From positions 1 through 18,940 of the forward strand of contig JAEWMS010000067.1 in NCBI GenBank assembly GCA_023393115.1: a stretch of DNA of 18,940 nucleotides. Direction: 5' to 3'. How positions within the stretch are numbered: position 1 is the first letter of the stretch; each line of letters opens with the position of its first letter. Below the pieces are notes generated by a model that saw only the letters and a program-made list of their open reading frames with translations, did not search any database and was not told the DNA's origin. A program made the position numbers and the translations under genes. Positions 13,103 to 18,940 of the stretch are shown piece after piece. Origin of the DNA: Bacillota bacterium. GTDB taxonomy: Bacteria; Bacillota; Clostridia; Acetivibrionales; DSM-1351.

Positions 13103-13582
13103 TTACTTTATGAATTTTCTTATAACATCTTCTTCTATACATTCAGGAACAAGTCCCTTTATATTTCCCCCATACCTGGCTAATTCCTTAACCATGCTGG
13201 AACTTAAAAATGAGTAATTTATGTTGGACATCATAAAAAGCGTTTCAATATCAGGTGCCATCTTTTGATTTAATAAAGCCATCTGAAGTTCATATTCAAA
13301 ATCAGAAACTGCCCTTAGTCCTTTAATAATAACTTTCGCATTTTTTTGAGCGACATAGTCCACCAAAAGCCCTGAAAAACAGTCAATTTCAACATTTCCA
13401 CAATGGCCTAATGCTCTTTTTAGAAGATCTACACGCTCGTCCATTGAAAAAAGGGGTTGTTTGTTGTGGCTTATCAGCACAGCTACTATTAATTTATCAC
13501 AAATCTTCGATGCTCGTTCAATAATGTCCAGGTGACCATTTGTAACAGGGTCAAAACTGCCAGGATATATAAATGTCTTCAA
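13103..13582 (-). CDS. coaD: Phosphopantetheine adenylyltransferase
   Basis: A 159-residue cytosolic enzyme that adenylates 4'-phosphopantetheine with ATP to give dephospho-CoA, the fourth step of CoA synthesis. It has the nucleotidyltransferase motif GSFDPVTNGHLDI (8-20, TNGH for ATP), KGLRAVSDFEYE (87-98) and the C-terminal YSFLSSSMVKE (123-133) that replaces the common ISSSxxR. Its length is typical. The start is TTG 13582, with GAGG about 10 nt upstream; no in-frame ATG fits. It lies 14 nt after rsmD, and the rsmD-coaD pair is a common Firmicutes arrangement. Confidence 0.95.
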   Translation of the reverse strand: MKTFIYPGSFDPVTNGHLDIIERASKICDKLIVAVLISHNKQPLFSMDERVDLLKRALGHCGNVEIDCFSGLLVDYVAQKNAKVIIKGLRAVSDFEYELQMALLNQKMAPDIETLFMMSNINYSFLSSSMVKELARYGGNIKGLVPECIEEDVIRKFIK

Positions 13583-13596
13583 AATGTCTCATCCTC

Positions 13597-14154
13597 TTAT
13601 AAATTTCTTTTATAGAATGTCAGTTTTGTTTTTCCGTAAATCTGCTTCTTTGAAACAACCATACACCCCACGCTGACCGGGAGTTCATCTTCGTAATCCG
13701 ATTCTGCAACAATAATAAACCTGTCCTCAAGTACATTGTTTTTTTCTAAATATAGCAGAATTTGAGGTATAATACCCTTTCTATATGGTGGGTCTAGAAA
13801 AATTATATCAAACTTTTCACTATGTTGGGAGAGTTTTTTTAATATTAATTCGGCTTCTCCCAAAAAAACCTGTGCTTTTTCAGTTAATTTGGTGTGAATA
13901 AGGTTATTTTTTATTATTTCGATACATTGTTCATTCCGGTCTGAAAATACAGCACATTGTGCACCTCTGCTTAAGGCTTCAATTCCTAAGCTGCCTGAAC
14001 CTGCAAAAAGGTCAAGAATCTTTGCTTCCCCTATATAAGGTGCCAATATATTAAATAGGTTTTCCTTAACTCTATCTGTAGTAGGCCTTGTACCTATTCC
14101 CTCGAGTGTATGCAGCTTTATACCCTTCGCACTTCCAGAAATAACTCTTAATAT
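13597..14154 (-). CDS. rsmD: 16S rRNA (guanine966-N2)-methyltransferase, ATA start
   Basis: RsmD methylates G966 of 16S rRNA with S-adenosylmethionine. The SAM-binding motif DLFAGSG is at 48-54 and the catalytic DPPY at 121-124. The conserved N-terminus (LRVISGSAKG, then TRPTTDRVKENLFNIL) is encoded in frame from 14154, but no ATG, GTG or TTG occurs there: the first standard start is TTG 14046, at residue 37, which would remove it. The frame is closed upstream by a TGA inside the end of recG. AAAGGGGG overlaps the recG stop and lies 8 nt before ATA 14154, so I propose ATA as the start, giving 185 residues, the normal family length. A sequencing error (ATG read as ATA) or point mutation is the main alternative. 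Confidence 0.82.
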   Translation of the reverse strand: MLRVISGSAKGIKLHTLEGIGTRPTTDRVKENLFNILAPYIGEAKILDLFAGSGSLGIEALSRGAQCAVFSDRNEQCIEIIKNNLIHTKLTEKAQVFLGEAELILKKLSQHSEKFDIIFLDPPYRKGIIPQILLYLEKNNVLEDRFIIVAESDYEDELPVSVGCMVVSKKQIYGKTKLTFYKRNL

Positions 14155-14168
14155 AGCAACTTCCCCCT

Positions 14169-16238
14169 TTATGATAGTGTTACTTTCTCACCGAAATAAT
14201 CCGCCAAATACTGTTTGAGTCTTGTATTTTTCTCAAGTCCGGGATCTTTATTCAAAAGGCCTTTCGCGCTTTCCTGAGCAAGCTTCAAAACCTCTATATC
14301 TTTATATAGATTTGCTATTTTCAACTCCGGAAGTCCATGCTGCTTTGTACCGAAGAAATCACCGGGACCTCTGATTTCCAGGTCTTTTTCGGAAATTACA
14401 AAGCCGTCATTGGACATGGACATTATCTTCATGCGTTCCCGTGATACCTGAGATTTGGACTGATTAAAAAGAACACAATAGGATTGTTCGGCTCCTCTTC
14501 CCACTCTTCCTCTAAGCTGATGCAGCTGAGCCAGTCCAAATCTTTCGGCATTTTCTATAACCATAAGTGTAGCATTGGGTACATTTACCCCAACCTCAAT
14601 TATTGTAGTAGATACCAGAATACTAATCTCTCCCGAAACAAAACTCTTCATGATGCTTTCTTTTTCGGCTGCTTTCATCTTACCATGTATGATGCCCACT
14701 TTTAAATCCTTAAAAACATGATTGCTTATTTCCTCTGCCGTAACAACAGCAGATTTGGCTTCAATCTCCTCCGATTCTTCCACAAGGGGACATACAATAT
14801 ATACCTGCCTGCCCTCAAGTACCTTCTCTCGAATGAAGTTATTTATCCTATCCCGCATAGACTCAGTTACGGAATATGTTTTTATGGGCTTCCTTCCCGG
14901 AGGCAGCTGATCAATTATGGAGATATCCAAATCCCCATATAGTATAAGAGCCAGTGTTCTCGGTATTGGTGTAGCTGTCATTACAAGCACATCAGGATTA
15001 CTTCCCTTCTCGGCTAGAATGGTTCTTTGGCGGACACCAAACCTATGCTGTTCATCCGTTACCACCAGTCCAAGCTTTTTAAATTCTACTGTGTCTTCAA
15101 TCAAGGCATGGGTTCCGATAACAACTTGTATGCTTCCATCCCTTAATCCTTCAAAAACTGCTTGCTTTTGCTTCTTTGGCTGGCTGCTGGACAGAAGTTC
15201 CACAGAAATATCATACTTACCAAATAGCGGCTTTATGGACTTGTAGTGCTGTTCAGCCAATATTTCGGTGGGTACCATTAATGCACCCTGGTAGCCGCAC
15301 TTTACAGCCTTGAAAAGTGCAAGTACTGCAATAATAGTCTTACCTGACCCTACATCACCTTGAACCAGTCTATTCATGACATTCTCACTATCCATATCCT
15401 GCTCAACTTCCTTCAGGACCTTCTTTTGAGCATCTGTCAGTGCAAAAGGCAGAGTACTAAGGAAATCATCCATCTCAGGTGGCCTGTGAAAGGAAATACC
15501 CTTTCCGGTATGTGTTGCCAAGGTTTTATAGTTTAGCAGGCCCAGCTGAAGCATAAAAAGTTCTTCAAAAACCAGCCTGTATCTTGCTTTTTCTTTTTGA
15601 TTAAATGATTCAGGAAAGTGTATCTGTTTTATACAATCCACAAGTCCTGAAAGGTCATGAATTTTTCGTATATCTTCTGGCAGCCTGTCCTCAAGCTGAG
15701 TACCGTCCAATATCTTTACGGCCTCCTGCATTATTACTCTTATGACATTCTGGCCTAAATTTCTGGTAGCTGAATATATAGGAAATATTTTTAAACTTTT
15801 CTTCATATCGGTGCTGCTTAATTCAAATACAGGATTAACAATCTGCGGCTTATTCAGCTTTTTATCAATTTTCCCATAAAAAATATAGTTATTGCCCAGA
15901 GTCAGAGAGTTTTTGACATACTGCTGATTAAACCAGACAGCGGTAATTTTCCCAGTACTATCCTGAATGGATACTTTGGAGATAACCATACCCCTTCTAG
16001 GTCTGGACTCACTTACATTTGAAACTATTGTACCCTCAAAGGAGCAGATTTCTCCATTTTCGAGATCAGCTATGTTTTTTATTCTGCTTCTATCCTCATA
16101 GTCCTTAGGATAATACGTCAAGAGATCATATACAGAATTAATGCCTAGTTTCTCAAAAAGCGACATTCTGGATTGGCCAACACCTTTTATGTATCTGATT
16201 GATTTATTTTTCAGTTCCTCTAATGCAATAAGCTTCAA
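14169..16238 (-). CDS. recG: ATP-dependent DNA helicase RecG
   Basis: A 689-residue branch-migrating helicase that remodels stalled forks and Holliday junctions. It has an N-terminal wedge/OB domain (about 60-150; HhH-like IKGVGQSRMSLFEKLGI at 17-33), Walker A GDVGSGKT at 294-301, DEQH box at 395-398 (VVTDEQHRFGVRQ), then TATPIPRT, and the helicase C-terminal half with TTIIEVGVNVPNA, QLRGRVGRG and the RecG hallmark GPGDFFGTKQHG. I start at TTG 16238, with GGAGGG 6 nt upstream; the open frame reaches 16376, but that extra part covers the MCP terminator and has no homology-like sequence. First gene of recG-rsmD-coaD-coiled coil; the rsmD SD overlaps its stop codon. Confidence 0.95.
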   Translation of the reverse strand: MKLIALEELKNKSIRYIKGVGQSRMSLFEKLGINSVYDLLTYYPKDYEDRSRIKNIADLENGEICSFEGTIVSNVSESRPRRGMVISKVSIQDSTGKITAVWFNQQYVKNSLTLGNNYIFYGKIDKKLNKPQIVNPVFELSSTDMKKSLKIFPIYSATRNLGQNVIRVIMQEAVKILDGTQLEDRLPEDIRKIHDLSGLVDCIKQIHFPESFNQKEKARYRLVFEELFMLQLGLLNYKTLATHTGKGISFHRPPEMDDFLSTLPFALTDAQKKVLKEVEQDMDSENVMNRLVQGDVGSGKTIIAVLALFKAVKCGYQGALMVPTEILAEQHYKSIKPLFGKYDISVELLSSSQPKKQKQAVFEGLRDGSIQVVIGTHALIEDTVEFKKLGLVVTDEQHRFGVRQRTILAEKGSNPDVLVMTATPIPRTLALILYGDLDISIIDQLPPGRKPIKTYSVTESMRDRINNFIREKVLEGRQVYIVCPLVEESEEIEAKSAVVTAEEISNHVFKDLKVGIIHGKMKAAEKESIMKSFVSGEISILVSTTIIEVGVNVPNATLMVIENAERFGLAQLHQLRGRVGRGAEQSYCVLFNQSKSQVSRERMKIMSMSNDGFVISEKDLEIRGPGDFFGTKQHGLPELKIANLYKDIEVLKLAQESAKGLLNKDPGLEKNTRLKQYLADYFGEKVTLS

Positions 16239-16360
16239 GCAAAACCCTCCAAAATTCCTACTAATAAAATCTATAAGAACATATACGTCCCATTTGAACC
16301 TATGCCATATAATTCTATCATAAAAGTAATAAAGAACAAAACGTGATTTAACCTCAAGAA

Positions 16361-16399
16361 AAACAGGACACTGCACAAAGTTCAGGCAAGGTCCCGTTT
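16361..16399 (-). terminator. Terminator of the chemoreceptor gene
   Basis: Minus-strand arms 16399-16391 (AAACGGGAC) and 16369-16361 (GTCCTGTTT) pair over 9 bp with one wobble, with a further TGC/GCA pairing inside. The stem ends in GTTTTTC. It lies 60 bases past the MCP stop and before recG. The promoter of the recG operon must lie between here and 16250 but is not clear. Confidence 0.6.
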
Positions 16400-16458
16400 C
16401 CCAAGCGATTTCAATTTTCAGAAGATGTACATTATACTTTTAAGGATATACTTATATA

Positions 16459-18453
16459 TTAATATTTAAATTTACTTAAATTCTCTTTTATGTTCTGTGC
16501 GAGTAAATCCATTTCCCTACTAACATCAGCAATCCTTGAGATACTTGTATTCTGCGATTCAAATGTTGCTAAGGTTTCTTCGGTTGCTGCAGCATTTTCT
16601 TCAGATATTGATGATAGGTTGCCTAAAATATGGATCATTTCATTCTTCTTGTTTTCCATCTCTTCACCGGAAGCATTTAACGTCTCAATAACTGATTTCA
16701 TTTGACCAAGTGCATCAGCTATTCCATCAAATTTGTCTTTGGTTTCGCCAACTATTTCTGTCTGGTTTATAATGGTTTTATTTACTTCATCTATTGTATT
16801 CACTGTAAACTCTATCTTCTGGGCGAGTTCTTTAATGACGTTGTTTATTTGCTGAGTAAAGCTGCTGGACTGTTCGGCTAGTTTACCGATTTCTTCAGCA
16901 ACTACTGCAAAACCTTTTCCGGCTTCTCCTGCTCTGGCTGCCTCTATTGAAGCATTCAATGCAAGGAGATTTGTTTGCTGGGTTATTTTCTCAATCATTT
17001 GGCTTGCAATCTGAATCTTCTGTGAGCTTTCCTGGGTTTCGGATATAACTTTTTGAATTTCACCGGTTGCAGCATTTGTTATCTTTGTTTTCTCAAGTAG
17101 AATTTCGACAGTTTTCGATCCTTCCTCTTTAAGTTTATCAACATGTACTGCAGTACCATTCAAAAGCTCTCTGTTTTTACTGTCATTTACCATTATTTCG
17201 CTTAGATTGTACATATAACTTGAGCCCTGCTCTGTGTCCTTTGCCTGCTCATATGCACCCTTTGCTATCTCATTAATACTAACTGTGGTCTGGTCTGACA
17301 TAGCAACAATTTGTTGTGTAGCTGTTCGCACTTCCCCCGATGATTCTGCAACTCGGTTTGAGACATCGGACACTACCTTTATTAGACTAAGAAGATGCTC
17401 CTGCATTGTGAGCAAGCCCCTGTTTATCAGTCCAATTTCATCTTTTCTCTCGGAATATTTTGTAAGAGTATCATTTTTACCTGTAAAATCGTAGTTAGCC
17501 AATTCATTCAGCTTCTTTGATACAGAAACAATAGGACGGCTTATGGATATACTTAAGATTGAAGATGATATTATTCCAATTACTACAAATACAAAACTTG
17601 AAATACTGATTGCTAAGACAAGCGACATTACGGAGTCGGTTACCTCCTTTTTTTCAACGGTAGTAAACAGTATCCAGCCTGTTGTCTTTATTGGAGTTAG
17701 TGCGGCAATGTATTTCTTATTATTAAATGTATATTCCAATTGAGACTGCTTTTCAAGGTTTATCTTTTTTAATTTTTCAGCCAACTCGGAATAGTTCTTG
17801 TCCTTTTCGGCCTCATTATAGATATTTATCTGCTTTTGAACATATTCCTTATCCGGATATGAGTAAAAGGTTGTGTTTTTTCCTATAATAAAAGCTTGAT
17901 CGTTCTCGCCGTATTTAATTTCATTTGTAAAGTTATTAAGGGAGTTGCCGTCTGTACGACCAACAAGTGAACCTACTACCTTTCCATCCTGTAAAATTGG
18001 CACAGCGTACATTAAAACTGCTTCACCGGTTACCTTGCTTATTATTACATCTGAAACAGTTCCCTCACCACTTAACGCTTTTTTTACATAATCTCTGTCT
18101 CCGAGATTGGATTTGTCGCCGCTGACAGCATAACTGGCATCACCTGAGGGTAGTACCACTGCCATATCCAGATACCCAAGCCTTTCTGCGGCATCTGTCA
18201 GGGCAGCTTTCTGCCTTCCCCATTCCATACTTGATACTTCTTCCTTATTGGCAATTTCCTGTAGGATTTGGATTTTAGACGAAATTCTAAAATCAATATA
18301 CTTTGAATCTTCATTACCCAACTGCATTAAGTTTGCTTCCAATCTTTGATATAGTGCTTCGCTGCTGAATATTGACGTCACAGTACCCAAGCCCAAGGCA
18401 ATTAAGAGTATTAAAGCACCAACATAAATTGCAATTTTAAACGATAATTTCAT
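16459..18453 (-). CDS. Methyl-accepting chemotaxis protein (dCache receptor)
   Basis: A 664-residue transmembrane chemoreceptor. TM1 is at about 7-28. A long extracellular part at about 30-270 looks like a dCache sensor (the RDYVKKALSGE segment near 120, AVPILQDGKVVGSLVG near 150-165, then LTPIKTTGWILFTTVEKKE before the membrane). TM2 is at about 277-302, followed by a HAMP domain (about 303-360) and the cytoplasmic coiled-coil hairpin. The hairpin tip, TNLLALNASIEAARAGEAGKG (494-514), is the universal CheA/CheW contact. Its ligand cannot be assigned. GGGAGAG precedes ATG 18453. A sigma-D-like promoter upstream and a terminator downstream indicate a single-gene unit of the motility regulon; no che genes are nearby. 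Confidence 0.95.
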   Translation of the reverse strand: MKLSFKIAIYVGALILLIALGLGTVTSIFSSEALYQRLEANLMQLGNEDSKYIDFRISSKIQILQEIANKEEVSSMEWGRQKAALTDAAERLGYLDMAVVLPSGDASYAVSGDKSNLGDRDYVKKALSGEGTVSDVIISKVTGEAVLMYAVPILQDGKVVGSLVGRTDGNSLNNFTNEIKYGENDQAFIIGKNTTFYSYPDKEYVQKQINIYNEAEKDKNYSELAEKLKKINLEKQSQLEYTFNNKKYIAALTPIKTTGWILFTTVEKKEVTDSVMSLVLAISISSFVFVVIGIISSSILSISISRPIVSVSKKLNELANYDFTGKNDTLTKYSERKDEIGLINRGLLTMQEHLLSLIKVVSDVSNRVAESSGEVRTATQQIVAMSDQTTVSINEIAKGAYEQAKDTEQGSSYMYNLSEIMVNDSKNRELLNGTAVHVDKLKEEGSKTVEILLEKTKITNAATGEIQKVISETQESSQKIQIASQMIEKITQQTNLLALNASIEAARAGEAGKGFAVVAEEIGKLAEQSSSFTQQINNVIKELAQKIEFTVNTIDEVNKTIINQTEIVGETKDKFDGIADALGQMKSVIETLNASGEEMENKKNEMIHILGNLSSISEENAAATEETLATFESQNTSISRIADVSREMDLLAQNIKENLSKFKY

Positions 18454-18485
18454 AGATTCACTCTCCCGTTTTTATGTTACACATA

Positions 18486-18511
18486 ATATCGGTATGATTA
18501 GGAGTAATTAA
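18486..18511 (-). promoter_or_regulatory. Sigma-D (flagellar) type promoter of the MCP
   Basis: On the minus strand, ACCGATAT (18493-18486) matches seven of eight bases of the sigma-28/sigma-D -10 (GCCGATAT). TTAA lies 14 nt upstream (18511-18508) and resembles the TAAA -35. The box is 33 bases before the start codon. Chemoreceptor genes are classic members of this regulon. Confidence 0.55.
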
Positions 18512-18618
18512 TAGCATTTTTTATTATTTTTTTCCTTTTATCGACTATTTTCATAAATTTTTTAGGAATTTTTGCAATGATATTAGGTTTAGCAGGTAAA
18601 TATTAGATTATTTTTTTT

Positions 18619-18652
18619 ATCAATATTTCAATCAATATTTGTATCAATATTT
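18619..18652. repeat. Three direct repeats of ATCAATATTT, period 12
   Basis: ATCAATATTT is repeated exactly at 18619, 18631 and 18643, separated by two bases each time (CA, GT). It lies between the divergent MCP and rpmB promoters, 26 bases upstream of the rpmB -35. It may be a regulator-binding array or a slippage product; no protein can be named. Confidence 0.7.
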
Positions 18653-18677
18653 TTACGACTTTTTATATTAAAAAAGC

Positions 18678-18706
18678 TTGTTTATTGGGTATTGTTGTGT
18701 TAAAAT
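18678..18706 (+). promoter_or_regulatory. Likely sigma-A promoter of rpmB
   Basis: TTGTTT (18678-18683) and TAAAAT (18701-18706) are separated by 17 nt, a moderate match, and would give a leader of about 58 nt. In that leader, CTCC (18745-18748) can pair with GGAG of the SD (18759-18762), a possible but unproven control point. Confidence 0.6.
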
Positions 18707-18771
18707 AATTATTGCTTTGATGCCGATTTATGAGAAGAAAAATTCTCCAATAATTAAAGGAGGTGTTATAT

Positions 18772-18940
18772 ATGGCAAAGTGTGAAGTATGCAGTAAAGC
18801 AACTGTTTTTGGTAACAATAGAAGCCATGCGTTGAATGCTACTAGCCGTACATGGAAACCTAATGTAAGAAAAATAAAGATAATTGATAATGGCACACCA
18901 AAATCAATTAACATATGCACAAGGTGTCTTCGTTCAAACA
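18772..18940 (+). CDS. rpmB: 50S ribosomal protein L28, partial at window end
   Basis: The first 56 codons of L28, a protein of the large ribosomal subunit. It starts MAKCEVCSKATVFGNNRSHA and continues with the conserved TSRTWKPNVRKIKI stretch and CTRCLRSN at the edge. C4xxC7 and the second CxxC make this the zinc-binding form. The usual length is 62-64 residues, so only a few codons are missing past 18940. The SD AAAGGAGG is ideal, about 8 nt before ATG. It is divergent from the MCP gene. Confidence 0.97.
   Translation, partial: MAKCEVCSKATVFGNNRSHALNATSRTWKPNVRKIKIIDNGTPKSINICTRCLRSN

Noticed and set aside
13597..14046. RsmD as a 149-residue protein from TTG 14046
   Set aside because: This would discard conserved N-terminal residues that are clearly encoded upstream in the same frame, and no SD precedes 14046.
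16239..16376. Longer RecG from the ATG at 16376
   Set aside because: The extra part translates the MCP terminator; the SD and conserved start support TTG 16238.
18663..18920. 85-codon ORF antisense to rpmB
   Set aside because: It is a shadow of the L28 gene and its promoter, without an SD or recognisable content.
1..18940. CRISPR array, prophage or complete insertion sequence
   Set aside because: No regularly spaced repeats of CRISPR size, no cas, integrase or transposase gene; only a possible IS-end remnant at 11149-11213.

Overview
The window reads as chromosomal DNA of an AT-rich, low-GC Gram-positive anaerobe of the Clostridia, probably from the mesophilic cellulolytic group close to Ruminiclostridium (Clostridium) cellulolyticum. 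The group is inferred from gene content and order; I could not run a database search. Supporting signs are the sporulation membrane protein YlbJ, an SLH-anchored surface protease, a chemoreceptor with a flagellar-type (sigma-D-like) promoter, strong GGAGG Shine-Dalgarno (SD) sequences, frequent TTG starts, and a zinc-motif L28 protein. I see no prophage, no CRISPR array and no intact insertion sequence.

Layout. (1) 1-430: a short stretch with no convincing gene, then tRNA-Pro(GGG) on the minus strand with its own promoter and terminator. (2) 440-3815, plus strand: a secreted S41 peptidase-like protein with C-terminal SLH repeats, then a two-gene operon of a sigma-70/ECF-like factor with a Cys-containing C-terminal extension and a 120-residue zinc-ribbon-like protein, closed by a bidirectional terminator. 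(3) 3822-4366, minus: two small genes of 56 and 57 codons, the second a small membrane protein with a near-consensus promoter. (4) 4427-8952, minus: an apparent operon of a MocR-type regulator, a class I aminotransferase that resembles the regulator's own C-terminal domain, a HIT-family protein and a cysteine-desulfurase-like enzyme. A perfect 20-bp inverted repeat lies upstream of the regulator, and three tandem GC-rich hairpins lie between the first two genes. (5) 9214-9738, minus: an ECF-transporter S-component-like membrane protein, divergent from the branched-chain aminotransferase ilvE (10039-11103, plus). (6) 11297-12574, plus: ylbJ, whose end overlaps the end of the next, convergent operon. 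(7) 18453-12566, minus: a methyl-accepting chemotaxis protein with its own terminator, then recG, rsmD, coaD and a small coiled-coil protein. (8) 18772 to the end, plus: rpmB, cut by the window edge.

The most interesting signals are these. The conserved first 36 residues of RsmD are encoded, but the frame has no ATG, GTG or TTG start; an ATA codon lies 8 nt after a strong SD. Short perfect GC-rich hairpins stand directly in front of the SD of three unrelated genes, and two of them on opposite strands are almost identical. A perfect 20-bp inverted repeat lies upstream of the MocR gene. Two interleaved inverted repeats between ilvE and ylbJ resemble an IS3-family end. The leader of the S-component gene can pair with its own SD.
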